A stretch of 64,000 nucleotides of DNA, from contig NZ_JAEUAO010000003.1 of the NCBI RefSeq assembly GCF_019511375.1, positions 434,001 through 498,000 on the forward strand, in the 5' to 3' direction. This document shows, one piece after another, positions 14,982 to 24,708 of this stretch. The position numbers and the translations under genes are program-made. Source of the stretch: Rhizobium herbae (GTDB taxonomy: Bacteria > Pseudomonadota > Alphaproteobacteria > Rhizobiales > Rhizobiaceae). How positions within the stretch are numbered: the first letter of the stretch is position 1; each line of letters opens with the position of its first letter. The notes below the pieces were generated by a model, which was given only the letters and a program-made list of their open reading frames with translations, searched no databases and had not been told where the DNA came from.

Positions 14982-15403
14982 TTAAGGCTTAGCCGCCAAT
15001 GCCGTCGCCAGGCCAACGAACTTCCTGCGGACATTTGGATCTTCAATCCTGGAAAAGGCGCGACTGAGGGCGAGACCCTCCGCCGTGTTGAAGAGAGCGA
15101 CGATGTCATTGTCGGCATTCATGTCCGGCTGAGCGTCGGGCACCGCGCGCGGTCCGTCCTCAAAAAAGAAGGAAATCGGGATGCCAAGAATGATTGCGAT
15201 CCCCTGCAACCGGCTTGATCCGACGCGATTGGTACCCTTCTCATATTTCTGGACCTGCTGGAAAGAGACGCCGAGTCCTTCACTAAGCGTTGCTTGGCTG
15301 ATCCCCCTAAGCCTTCGTTGCATACGAATGCGATGGCCAACATGACATCAACTGCATCAAGTGTCTTCTTCGGAGAGCGTACTCCAAAATACTTCAATGT
15401 GGT
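14982..15403 (-). pseudogene. XRE-family regulator with a 1-base frameshift
   Basis: The readable part (MQRRLRGISQATLSEGLGVS, FQQVQKYEKGTNRVGSSRLQ, GIAIILGIPISFFFEDG) is a standard Cro/C1 helix-turn-helix domain with its rhizobial C-terminal extension (EGLALSRAFSRIEDPNVRRK). The expected N-terminus is split: VRSPKKTLDAVDV lies in one frame and HVGHRIRMQRRL in the next, at about 15340. Restoring one base there would join them. The start would be a TTG near 15400. A shorter protein from the internal Met (15323) would lack the first helix. Confidence 0.6.
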
Positions 15404-15561
15404 GCATAGTGGGCGCTGAGGGCGGTACATACAAAAAGGGTAAGGCCGGTGACGGATGCAGTCAGCTTGATGAGCGCACAAGGTTTGGTCGAAGTAGACG
15501 ATCCGGAATTTGACAGGCCGGTCTTCCGCCAGGTTTCGACGGCATCCTTACCGCAAAGGAG

Positions 15562-16541
15562 ATGGATGAAAAGATCTCGGCCTGGCTCAAGAAAACGCGC
15601 GAGGCCAAAGGCATCTCCCGCGCCGATTTGGCGCATTTGCTAGGACTCTCGGTATCTGTTTACAGCAGGTACGAGCGGGGCTCAGAAGCTCGGATGTCGG
15701 TCCCGCGACTGATTCACCTCTGTGAGATCATGGGCTTTATGCCCCTCGATATGATCTTCGACACAGCGCCGCACTTGTGGGGCAAGACGCCTGAAGAAGC
15801 AGAGGATCGCCTGACATTGTTGCCGATAGCCGTAGGTCGGCATGTCGGCGATGATGGCCTTAATATCCTCCACCAGTTCCCGATCCGGGAGTGGTGGACG
15901 TCCTCTGGCTCTGGAAGGGGAATTTGCGGCACGCGCAGCGATATTCGACCGGGCGACACCTAGAGTTTCGCAGACGGCCTTCATTCCAAAATTCCCCTCG
16001 GAAGAGAGATCGAGCGCAACATCCGTTTTTTTTGGGCCTCCGGCGATTTCGAGGGCTTCCCTGAGGATTTCGCTCTCCATCGTCTTCTTGCCCAGCAGGC
16101 GCTGCAACTCCTTCACCTGGGCCTGAAGCGCCCGGTATTCGGATGCCGGAACAACCTCCTCTTCGGCGGCCGTCGCCGTCAACGCGCCTTGAGACGCCAG
16201 CCTGCGCCAGGCGAACAACTGGTTCGGCTGAATCCCATGACGACGGGCCACGATGCTCACCGTCGCGTCTGCCTCGTAGGTTTCCTGAATGATGGCCAAC
16301 TTCTCCGCCGTGCTCCAGCGCCGCCGTCGTTCAAGCCCGGAGAGGACCTCTATCTTATGCTTGATGCTAGTCATAATACCGACACTACTCCTACACACTT
16401 AACTAAGTGGGGGAGCATGTCCGGGCCTTTCGGGCGCTAATTCAGCTTATCGAACGATTACCGCCCGACACCATGCGCGATCTGATCCGACTTCTGAAAC
16501 GGATGACACCAGGCCAAGCGGAAGCTGTTGCCCAAACATAA
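15562..16541 (+). pseudogene. XRE-family regulator split by an insertion sequence fragment
   Basis: The 5' part encodes MDEKISAWLKKTREAKGISR, ADLAHLLGLSVSVYSRYERG and RLIHLCEIMGFMPLDMIFD up to GKTPEEAEDR near 15810, a complete helix-turn-helix regulator N-terminus. The 3' part resumes at about 16434 (ALIQLIERLPPDTMRDLIRL, LKRMTPGQAEAVAQT, stop at 16541). Between them lies antisense insertion-sequence DNA, and the two halves are in different frames. The gene is therefore disrupted. A shorter relic of a paralogue lies at 2362. Confidence 0.8.
15810..16397 (-). mobile_element. IS3-family (IS2-group) insertion sequence fragment
   Basis: The minus strand encodes an IS2-like OrfA from the ATG at 16374: KIEVLSGLERRRRWSTAEKL, SIVARRHGIQPNQLFAWRR, VVPASEY, LQRLLGKKTMESEILREALE. 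It runs on without interruption into the start of OrfB (MKAVCETLGVARSNIAAR, ADMPTYGYR), where it ends abruptly. The catalytic DDE part of OrfB and the far end are absent, so the element cannot move. Eight T on the plus strand at 16026-16033 mark the usual frameshift site; here both frames are joined. The likely outer end reads TGTGTAGGAGTAGTG from 16397. Confidence 0.8.
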
Positions 16542-17116
16542 GGGACGGCCGCTAAGCGGCCCCTCCTCCTTCCACATCGATGGTCCGTGCAGCCGGGAAG
16601 CAAAATGGCGGCCGCCCCACTCCGCGTTTACCACCAGGCTCCGGCCTTCTCTTCGGCGCAATGTGAAAGCGCGTTCAGGCCTCCGCCTGCTTCGCTCCGC
16701 CCAAGGGCGGAGTGGAAATCAGGGGTGGGGCGGGAATCTTCTGTTCAGGGCTGCCTTTGCAGGCACCTGCTGAACTTGGGCGCGACGCAGCAGAAATCTG
16801 GAACCTACACCGCCACTAGACAGAAACAAGCGACCGGAGTTCATGCATTGTTGCCAGCTCCGGGTGGGCTGACGCTTAAGCGTCGCATCATTTCTGAATC
16901 GATAGTCGATAATTGATTTCTCAAATGTCGTTGGACGGCGAAACCTTGAGCGGCCAAGCTTGGAACCATGACCAAGCACTGGTTCCGCCTGTCGACGCGC
17001 AATTCCACTAAGCTACGACGCGGCGGCACGCAACGAGATGGTCTGCGAGTCGCGCTGGGTTGCGATCGTCTGCGCGCGGAAGGTTACTCAACAGAAGAGC
17101 CGGCAACATCGGCCAA
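16542..17116. other. 575-base region without recognisable genes
   Basis: A small hairpin, GGCCGC-TAA-GCGGCC, lies just after the split regulator and may be its terminator. The remainder has open frames on both strands that are Arg/Pro/Ser-rich without ribosome sites, so they look non-coding. I see no RNA gene or repeat. Confidence 0.4.
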
Positions 17117-17515
17117 TCAACGGCCAGCGAAACGCCGTCGCGCGGCGTCGGTTACGGGTGTATAGAGGGCGACGCGTGTCCCCTCGGGGTCTGAAAACTG
17201 CACCGTCCGGTTGCCCCATGGCAAATCCTTGGGTGGGTGCACGACAGTGACCTGGTCCTTGAGCCGTTCGAATTCCGCATCGACGTCCGGCACCATGAAC
17301 TCGAGAATGGCTGTCCTGTTGGATCCTGGCTCAGAACTGCCCACGCTGAACAAGGCCACGGTTTCCGCGCTGCCTATTGCAAGGCTCGCGCCGGGGGTGA
17401 CGATCTCGGCGAAGACGGGCGCAAGCCAGTCGGCCCGGCAGCCCGTCACAAGTTCATAAAAGGCCACCATGCTGTTGATATCCGAGGCGATGAGGCGGGT
17501 GGATGCTAACTTCAT
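17117..17515 (-). CDS. VOC-family (glyoxalase/bleomycin-resistance fold) protein
   Basis: 132 residues. It has the vicinal-oxygen-chelate layout of two beta-alpha-beta modules: STRLIASDINSMVAFYELVT at the start and a second half ending VQFSDPEGTRVALYTPV, with a Glu (ILEFMVPD) in the usual metal-ligand strand. Such proteins include dioxygenases, glyoxalases and drug-binding proteins; the substrate cannot be read. The ATG at 17515 follows AAGGAG. It is divergent from a WYL-domain regulator, the common arrangement in which the regulator controls this gene. Confidence 0.85.
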   Translation of the reverse strand: MKLASTRLIASDINSMVAFYELVTGCRADWLAPVFAEIVTPGASLAIGSAETVALFSVGSSEPGSNRTAILEFMVPDVDAEFERLKDQVTVVHPPKDLPWGNRTVQFSDPEGTRVALYTPVTDAARRRFAGR

Positions 17516-17602
17516 AATCTTCTCCTTGTGTGCGACCATCTCTTCCCTTGCTTTCGTGACAGAGCCGTGCTGACAGCGTGGTGGCAGCAGGAGTCATCAG
17601 GC

Positions 17603-18310
17603 ATGCGAAAAGCAGATCGGCTTTTCCAGATCATCCAAATTCTTCGACGGTCGAGCCGCCCGGTGACCTCGTCTGAGCTTGCGGATGAACTTGAGGTCGC
17701 GCGGCGAACCGTCTATCGCGATATCGCACACCTGATTGCCCAGCGTGTTCCGGTCGAAGGCGAAGCGGGGTTCGGCTACGTGCTCGACCCGCGATATGAC
17801 ATGCCGCCGCTCATGCTGACCCCTGACGAGATAGAGGCCGTCGTGCTCGGCGTTCAAATGGTGGCAAGGTTGAACGACGCGGCAATAAGGAATGCCGCCA
17901 CCGATGTGATGGCCAAGATCACATCGGTCATGCCGCAGAACCTTCTTCCCTATGTTGCCCAGCCCGCCGTCGGCATCAGACCGGATGATGTCGGCGGCGA
18001 TGTGACACGCGACACGCGTCCGCTCAGGTTGGCCATCAGGGAGGGCCGCAAGCTCGAGCTCGACTATCGCGCGGCGGATGGGGCGATCACCAGCCGCATC
18101 GTGTGGCCTGTGCTTCTCGGCTATGCCGACACGCACAGCCTCTTGATCGCGTGGTGCCAATCGAAACAAGCCTTCCGGCATTTCCGCACCGAACAACTTC
18201 TCAAGGTTGAGATTCTCGATGAAATCATAGGCATGTCCAGGAGCAAGCTGCGGCAGCAATGGCAGCAGTGGCGCGATGCCGAAATGCGGAAATTTCGTGG
18301 GGCGCAATGA
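17603..18310 (+). CDS. WYL-domain transcriptional regulator (YafY-like, DeoR-type HTH)
   Basis: 235 residues. An N-terminal winged helix-turn-helix (RLFQIIQILRRSSRPVTSSE, LEVARRTVYRDIAHLIAQ) is followed by a linker and a WYL domain (RLAIREGRKLELDYRAADGA, IVWPVLLGYADTHSLLIAWC). WYL domains are thought to sense nucleic acids or nucleotide-like ligands. The ATG at 17603 matches the family start. The gene diverges from the VOC-family gene with 87 bases between the starts, so control of that gene is likely. Confidence 0.88.
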   Translation: MRKADRLFQIIQILRRSSRPVTSSELADELEVARRTVYRDIAHLIAQRVPVEGEAGFGYVLDPRYDMPPLMLTPDEIEAVVLGVQMVARLNDAAIRNAATDVMAKITSVMPQNLLPYVAQPAVGIRPDDVGGDVTRDTRPLRLAIREGRKLELDYRAADGAITSRIVWPVLLGYADTHSLLIAWCQSKQAFRHFRTEQLLKVEILDEIIGMSRSKLRQQWQQWRDAEMRKFRGAQ

Positions 18311-18761
18311 CCGCCTCGGCCCAGCACAGGAAATCCCGGACGATATCGACGAGCGGCAGCAACGGGTCGCACTTTGCCGTCTGCGGGGGACTATCGAGCG
18401 GCTGTTGTGTAAGCTAAACCGCCCAAAAATCCCTACCGTGTGAAAGTTATCATGGCGCTTAGGATAACCCGCCCGATCGCTTAAGGTAGTATTTCGCCCC
18501 CTCCCTGAAATGACCCCATCATACGCATCAATTCAGTAGCGTTGCCGCCTGTTTTATGCGACAAAAAGGGGTCTGTTTGCGGCATCATCGAAACACAGGC
18601 AAAGCCGCCGTTTGCACGCTCAATTGGCTGATAGTGGCTCTGTAGAACGCAATCGCAAGTGCCGGACCAAGTGCCGCTCTTCCACGACTGCGTGTCACTC
18701 TCGCCAAACAATCAGTAAGCTGACGGATGAATCCCGTTTACTCTGACCTGCGGAGTCTAGG
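18311..18761. other. 451-base region without recognisable genes
   Basis: A 76-codon open frame on the minus strand (18481-18711) has no ribosome site and an odd Cys/Met/Gly-rich composition, so I do not call it. The last 50 bases probably contain the promoter of the sensor kinase at 18762. Confidence 0.35.
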
Positions 18762-20310
18762 ATGGAGATAGAGCCGCTACGGATGAAGAAAGTCCCGCTC
18801 CTCAGTGCACAAGCGCAGGCTGTACTTTTTCGATTTACCGACCGCCTGTACCGTGCATGCTCGTTGACCGAGGTTTATGACGCAGCCCTCGACGCAATCG
18901 CCGATGGCCTCAGCTGTCCGCGCGCCTCTATCCTCCGCTTTGATACTGAAGGTGTCATGCGGTTCGTCGCTTGGCGCGGCTTGTCTGAAAAGTACCGACT
19001 GGCTGTCGACGGCCACTCCCCCTGGCGGCCGGGCGATCACGAGGCAAATCCGATTTGCATCGAAGACATCGAGGTGGCGGACGAATCCGAAGGCTTAAAA
19101 GCGACGATCCGCAAAGAAGGAATCCGGGCACTCGCCTTCATTCCCCTGACGATTGATGGCTGCGTCATCGGCAAATTCATGGCCTATTATCGAACGCCCC
19201 ACAGTTTCACGGATCATGAGATAGAGCTGGCGCTGACGGTGGCGCGGCAACTAGGCTTTAGCATTGCTCGCCACTTGGCCGACGATGACGCCCGTCGACT
19301 AATCTCTATTGTTGAATCGGCAGAGGACGCCATCCTGGCCAAGGATTTGCGCGGCATTATCACGAGTTGGAATGCTGGCGCCGAACGTTTGTTCGGTTAC
19401 CAGAAGCACGAAGCGATCGGACAACCGGGGACAATGCTTATCCCATCGGACAGGCAGGACGAGGAACCGATCATCCTCGGGCGGATTCTTAACGGCGAAC
19501 GCATTAACCAGTACGAGACCATTCGCCAACGCAAGGATGGAAGCCTGGTTGACATTTCCCTTACGGTCTCGCCGATCAAGGATTCGGCAGGGAACATTAT
19601 CGGTGTGTCGAAGATTGCTCGCGACATTACCGAAAGGCGTCGGTCGCACGAGGAACAGTTACTCCTCCTGAGGGAAATGGACCATCGGATCAAGAACTTG
19701 TTTGCCGTGGCTGGCGGTATTGTCGCTCAGCGCTCGCAGCGCCCCGTCAGTGGTCGCGCTTGCCTCCTCGTTGCGCGACCGCCTCAACGCGCTCGCGCGC
19801 GCCCACGCGTTGACACGAGCTCGACCCGCGACCGATGACTATCTGGGGGATCCGGCCACAACGCTTCATGCGATTATCCAGATTATCCTCGCGCCTTATG
19901 ACTACAGCGGCGGTGAGCCGACACGCATTGCGATCGACGGTCCCGATGCCCCCGTGAGCGAAAAAGCCATCACACCCGTTTCGCTATTGATCTATGAGTT
20001 AGCGACGAATGCAGCCAAATACGGGGCACTGTCCACCCCTACCGGGCGCATAGCCATCGAATGTACCGAAGAGGCCGGCCGCTTGGTGCTCGTTTGGCGT
20101 GAAAACGGTGCACCCGCGATGACGAACGAGATGATCGAGGGGTTCGGAAGCAAACTCATTTCGGGCACCACGCAGCAGCTGAGGGCAGATCTGTCGAAGC
20201 AATGGACACCTGAGGGCTTGGTAGTCCGGCTGTGCATTCCGTTGGATAGCCTGGCACCATCAGCGACCAGAGAAGGCGGCCACGATCCCGGACCGGACCG
20301 GTCGCGTTAA
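18762..20310 (+). pseudogene. HWE-family sensor histidine kinase (GAF-PAS-HWE), frameshifted
   Basis: The first frame has an N-terminal GAF domain (AALDAIADGLSCPRASILRF, FIPLTIDGCVIGKFMAYYRT) and a PAS domain (ESAEDAILAKDLRGIITSWN, AGAERLFGYQKHEAIGQPGT). It then has the phospho-acceptor helix MDHRIKNLFAVAGGIVA. At about 19730 the frame is lost. The next frame continues LSARSAPSVVALASSLRDRL, the N-box IYELATNAAKYGAL and the WRE of VLVWRENG to the end. A 2-base CT loss in GCTCTCAGC would explain it. As it stands only a sensor without catalytic domain would be made. Confidence 0.8.
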
Positions 20311-20448
20311 GCCGGCCAGCCTTTCGCTCGCCAACCGGGCTACAGCTGACCGGGCGAAGCGCGACGGCGGCAAGGTCGAAGTCGAGCTCGCCACGTTGCG
20401 CCGGTTCCCCGAGCCAATTGCCTTCTCGATCATGGCGGAAGTCGCACC

Positions 20449-21463
20449 GTGCAACTTGGCAATGATCTCACCATTCACCGGATTCACGGAGAGGATCGGC
20501 TCGCGTCCGGCGATCTGACGGTCGAACTTGTCGACGCGATTTCATCCGAATTCGAAGGGTTGCGGGCGGATTTCAACCAGGCAGCCCTTCAGCTCGGCGC
20601 TCTGCTTGCCGACATTTCCTCCACCGCGGGCGTAATTGCCGGGGCGACGAAGGAAATCAATACCGACAGCGCCGATCTGTCCTCAAGGACGGAGCGACAG
20701 GCGGCGAGCCTCGAAGAGACCGCCGCCGCGCTTGAGGAAATCACCGGTAATGTCACCTCGGCTTCGGGACGGGCGGATGATGCCCGCAAGATCGCCGATA
20801 TTGCCAATCGTAGCGCCGAGCGGTCAGAAGATATCGTCAATCGCGCCATCGAGGCGATGAGCCCGGATCGAGCAGTCCTCTGGTCAGATGTCGAAGATTG
20901 TCGGAGCGATTGATGAAATCGCATTTCAGACCAATCTCCTAGCCCTGAACGCCGGGGTCGAGGCCGCCCGCGCCGGCGACGCGGGCAAGGGATTTGCCGT
21001 TGTTGCGCAGGAGGTCCGCGAACTCGCCCAGCGGTCGGCAAAGGAAGCGCGCGACATCAAGCAACTGATCGCCAGCTCCAATACCGAGGTGGAAAACGGC
21101 GTGCATTTCGTTCAGGAGGCTGGCCAGTCGCTGAACGAGATCGGCACGCATATCCGCGAAATCCACCAGCTCATCCAGGCAATCGCCACATCGGCGCGCG
21201 AGCAGGCCGTTGGCCTCGCCGAAGTCAACGCCGCCGTCAACATGATGGATCAGTTTACCCAGCAGAACGCCGTCATGGTGGTCCAGACGAATGGCGCCAG
21301 CGCCAGCCTCGCCGAGGAAGCCGATCGCCTAGCCCAATTGCTCGGCCGCTTCCGCTATCCGTCATATGCGGCCCAGTCTCAGCAGGACCGGACGGCACAA
21401 GTCCCCCTCTTCGGATCGTCAGTAGTCGGTAGCATTACAAAATTGACGAAACAAACTGTGTGA
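20449..21463 (+). pseudogene. Methyl-accepting chemotaxis protein, truncated and frameshifted
   Basis: From 20449 the frame reads a HAMP-like end (RLASGDLTVELVDAISSEFE) and the first methylation helix (RTERQAASLEETAAALEEIT). It breaks near 20868 by one extra base. The second frame gives the signalling tip (DEIAFQTNLLALNAGVEAAR, AGDAGKGFAVVAQEVRELAQ, RS) and the second methylation helix. The periplasmic sensor and membrane segments are missing upstream. The gene is therefore broken at least twice. Confidence 0.75.
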
Positions 21464-21488
21464 TGAGGATGAGAGCAGAGAAAATAGA

Positions 21489-21516
21489 AGAGCGGGGAGC
21501 ATTGGCCTCCCGCTCT
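21489..21516. terminator. Hairpin terminator between converging genes
   Basis: AGAGCGGGGAG (21489-21499) pairs with CTCCCGCTCT (21507-21516), followed by TT on the plus strand. It stands between the chemotaxis relic and the converging pntB gene and can serve both directions. Confidence 0.55.
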
Positions 21517-21603
21517 TTGCGGTTTGGGTGAGTGCGCAACTTCCGGTGAGAAAATGGGTTCCCTCCGAAATACAGATGAGGCCTTTCGGCCCCATCCTTG
21601 TGT

Positions 21604-23037
21604 TCAAGAGATCATCGGCAGCAATTGGTCGATGCTCTTCTTGGCATCGCCGTAGAACATGCGGGTGTTGTCCTTGTAGAACAGCGGGTTCTCGATGCCG
21701 GAATAGCCGGTGCCCTGGCCGCGCTTGGAAACGAACACCTGCTTGGCCTTCCACACCTCGAGCACCGGCATGCCGGCGATCGGGGAATTGGGGTCTTCCT
21801 GGGCGGCCGGGTTGACGATGTCGTTGGAGCCGATAACGATGACGACGTCGGCATTCGGGAAATCGTCGTTGATCTCGTCCATTTCCAGAACGATGTCGTA
21901 GGGCACCTTGGCCTCGGCGAGTAGCACGTTCATATGGCCGGGAAGACGACCGGCGACGGGATGGATGGCGAAGCGCACGGTCTTGCCGGCGGCGCGCAGC
22001 TTGCGGGTCAGTTCCGAGACCGACTGCTGGGCTTGCGCCACCGCCATGCCGTAACCCGGCACGATGACGACACTGTCGGCATCGTTGAGGGCTGAGGCAA
22101 CACCGTCGGCATCGATGGCGATCTGTTCCCCTGATATCTCCATCGCCGGTCCCGTCGTACCGCCGAAGCCGCCGAGGATGACCGAGATGAAGGAGCGGTT
22201 CATCGCCTTGCACATGATGTAGGACAGGATCGCACCGGAAGAGCCGACCAGCGCGCCGGTAACGATCAGAAGATCGTTGCCGAGCGTGAAGCCGATGGCG
22301 GCGGCCGCCCAGCCGGAATAGCTGTTCAGCATCGATACGACGACCGGCATGTCGGCGCCGCCGATGCCCATGATCAGGTGATAGCCGATGAATCCGGCGA
22401 GCAGCGTCATGGCGATCAGCGTCCAAGCACCGGCACCATTGGCATACATCATCAGCAGCAGCAGCGAGAGGATGGCGGCGGCTGCATTGAGGAAATGGCC
22501 GCCGGGCAGCTTGCTTGCCTTACCATCGACCTTGCCGGCCAGCTTGCCGAAGGCGACGACCGAGCCGGTGAAGGTGACGGCGCCGATGAACACGCCGAGA
22601 AACACCTCGACCTTCATGATAGCCAGCTCGACCGGGCTCTTGTGGGCGAGGATGCCGGCAAAGCCTGACAAGGCCGAACGCGCCGCCTCGTCCATGCCGG
22701 CAATGTTGGCCGCCTCCATATGCGCGTTGAAGCCGATGAAGACGGCGGCCAGGCCGACGAAGGAGTGGAGGGCCGCGACAAGCTGCGGCATTTCCGTCAT
22801 CTGCACGCGGGATGCGACATAGGTGCCGAGCACCGAGCCGCCGGCGATCATCATGAGAATGACGAACCAGTTGCCGACACCGGGTCCGAAAACAGTGGCA
22901 AATACAGCCAGCGCCATGCCGACAATGCCGTACCAAACGGCGCGCTTGGCACTTTCCTGGCCAGAAAGCCCGCCAAGCGACAGGATGAAGAGAACAGCAG
23001 CCGAGACATAGACGGCCGAAACGATACCAATGGTCAT
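21604..23037 (-). CDS. pntB: NAD(P) transhydrogenase subunit beta
   Basis: 477 residues, full length. The N-terminal two thirds have about eight to nine membrane helices forming part of the proton channel ([33 protein letters not shown]). The C-terminal domain III binds NADP ([60 protein letters not shown]). The enzyme couples proton entry to hydride transfer from NADH to NADP. It follows pntA with a 16-base gap. The many NAD(P)-dependent dehydrogenases upstream give a reason for redox balancing next door, though pntAB may simply be a neighbour. Confidence 0.95.
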   Translation of the reverse strand: MTIGIVSAVYVSAAVLFILSLGGLSGQESAKRAVWYGIVGMALAVFATVFGPGVGNWFVILMMIAGGSVLGTYVASRVQMTEMPQLVAALHSFVGLAAVFIGFNAHMEAANIAGMDEAARSALSGFAGILAHKSPVELAIMKVEVFLGVFIGAVTFTGSVVAFGKLAGKVDGKASKLPGGHFLNAAAAILSLLLLMMYANGAGAWTLIAMTLLAGFIGYHLIMGIGGADMPVVVSMLNSYSGWAAAAIGFTLGNDLLIVTGALVGSSGAILSYIMCKAMNRSFISVILGGFGGTTGPAMEISGEQIAIDADGVASALNDADSVVIVPGYGMAVAQAQQSVSELTRKLRAAGKTVRFAIHPVAGRLPGHMNVLLAEAKVPYDIVLEMDEINDDFPNADVVIVIGSNDIVNPAAQEDPNSPIAGMPVLEVWKAKQVFVSKRGQGTGYSGIENPLFYKDNTRMFYGDAKKSIDQLLPMIS

Positions 23038-23053
23038 GATGGTGGCCTCTAAC

Positions 23054-24640
23054 TCAGGACTTCTGGAACATGGCGAGCATGCGGCGCGTCACGAGGAAGC
23101 CGCCGACAATGTTGATCGTGGCGACCAGGACCGACAGCGCGGCCAGGATCACCACGAGCCAATGGCTTGACCCGACCTGAAGCAGTGCGCCGAGGATGAC
23201 GATACCGGAGACCGCATTCGTCACCGCCATCAGCGGCGTGTGGAGGGAATGGCTGACATTCCAGATCACCTGGAAGCCGACGAAGCAGGCGAGCACGAAG
23301 ACCACGAAATGGCTCATGAAGCTCGCCGGTGCGACGGAACCGACCACCAGCAGCAGAGCGGTCGCCACGAACAGCAGGATGCCCTGGCTCTTCGTCTGCG
23401 CCTTGAAGGCGGCGACCTCTTTTGCCTTTTTCTCCTCGGGCGTCAGTTCCTGGGCTTTTTCCTTCGGCTTCTGGGCGGCGATCGCCTGGATCTTCGGCGG
23501 CGGCGGCGGATAGGTGATCTCGCCATCCTTGGTGACCGTTGCGCCGCGAATGACGTCGTCATCCATGTTATGGACGATAACCCCGTCCTTGCCCGGCGTC
23601 AGGTCCGTCATCATGTGGCGGATATTGGTCGCATAGAGCGTCGAGGCCTGTGCTGCCATGCGGCTCGGGAAGTCGGTATAGCCGACGATGGTGACGCCGT
23701 TGTCCGAGACGATCTTCTGGTCCGGCACCGTAAGGTCGCAATTGCCGCCGCGTTCGGCGGCAAGGTCGACCACGACGGATCCCGGCTTCATCGCGGCCAC
23801 CATGTCTTCCAGCCAGAGTTTGGGCGCGTCACGGCCGGGGATCAGTGCTGTGGTGATGACGATGTCGATCTGGGGTGCCAGTTCGCGGAACTTTGCAAGC
23901 TGCTTCTCGCGGAATTCCGGCGAGGACGGGGCGGCATAACCGCCGGTCGCGGCACCGTCCTGCTGGCCTGCCCCCTGACCATCGGCGAAATCGAGATAGA
24001 CGAACTGCGCGCCCATGCTCTCGATCTGCTCGGCCACTTCCGGCCGCACATCGAAGGCGTAGGTGATAGCGCCGAGCGAGGTTGCAGTTCCGATCGCGGC
24101 CAGGCCCGCGACACCCGCGCCAATCACCAGCACCTTGGCCGGCGGCACCTTGCCGGCTGCCGTCACCTGCCCGGTGAAAAACCGCCCGAAATTGCTACCG
24201 GCCTCGATCACTGCGCGATAGCCGGCGATGTTGGCCATCGACGACAGCGCATCCATCTTCTGGGCTCGGCTGATACGCGGCACCATGTCCAGGGCAATCA
24301 CGTTCGAACCGGTCGCCTTCGCAGCGTCCAAAAGGTACTTGTTCTGCGCCGGATAGAAGAACGAGATCAGCGTCTTGCCGGGCGACAACAGCGCCACCTC
24401 AGACGGCTCGGGCGGCCGAACCTTGACGATCACATCCGCCCCGGCCCAAACCGACGCCGCAGACGGCGCGATCTCCACACCAACAGCCCGATACGCGTCA
24501 TCCGAAAACCCCGCCGCCAACCCGGCGCCCGTCTCGATCACGCAACCAAACCCAAGCTTCTGCAGCCCTTGAGCACTCTCCGGCGTCATCGCAACACGCG
24601 ACTCACCGGGAAAAATCTCCCGCGGTGTCAATATCTTCAT
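23054..24640 (-). CDS. pntA: NAD(P) transhydrogenase subunit alpha
   Basis: 528 residues from the ATG at 24640 (GGAAGG upstream). Domain I binds [23 protein letters not shown], then [20 protein letters not shown] and [14 protein letters not shown] linker rich in Lys and Glu ([20 protein letters not shown]) leads to four C-terminal membrane helices ([20 protein letters not shown] onward). Here the soluble and membrane parts are fused in one chain as in Escherichia coli; many alphaproteobacteria have them as separate pntAA and pntAB. It starts 68 bases after the preceding operon gene, so it may be co-transcribed. Confidence 0.95.
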   Translation of the reverse strand: MKILTPREIFPGESRVAMTPESAQGLQKLGFGCVIETGAGLAAGFSDDAYRAVGVEIAPSAASVWAGADVIVKVRPPEPSEVALLSPGKTLISFFYPAQNKYLLDAAKATGSNVIALDMVPRISRAQKMDALSSMANIAGYRAVIEAGSNFGRFFTGQVTAAGKVPPAKVLVIGAGVAGLAAIGTATSLGAITYAFDVRPEVAEQIESMGAQFVYLDFADGQGAGQQDGAATGGYAAPSSPEFREKQLAKFRELAPQIDIVITTALIPGRDAPKLWLEDMVAAMKPGSVVVDLAAERGGNCDLTVPDQKIVSDNGVTIVGYTDFPSRMAAQASTLYATNIRHMMTDLTPGKDGVIVHNMDDDVIRGATVTKDGEITYPPPPPKIQAIAAQKPKEKAQELTPEEKKAKEVAAFKAQTKSQGILLFVATALLLVVGSVAPASFMSHFVVFVLACFVGFQVIWNVSHSLHTPLMAVTNAVSGIVILGALLQVGSSHWLVVILAALSVLVATINIVGGFLVTRRMLAMFQKS

Positions 24641-24708
24641 GTCATACCTTCCCTTCACCGGTGCGACGCCGGCTGATCAAATTCCGAAATCTTGCTGAAT
24701 TGCCGGTA

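Noticed and set aside
2362..16541. Idea that the two XRE copies are flanking repeats that carried the island in
   Set aside because: The copies are strongly diverged and not at exact island borders, so they are paralogue relics rather than recombination ends; kept only as context.
16587..17165. Several small frames in the 16.6-17.2 kb gap
   Set aside because: Arg/Ser/Pro-rich, overlapping on both strands, no ribosome sites.
18481..18711. 76-codon minus-strand frame
   Set aside because: No ribosome site, no recognisable family, and odd composition.
23240..24676. 478-codon open frame on the plus strand opposite pntA
   Set aside because: Arg/His/Gly-rich composition and no family; it mirrors the codon bias of pntA on the other strand.
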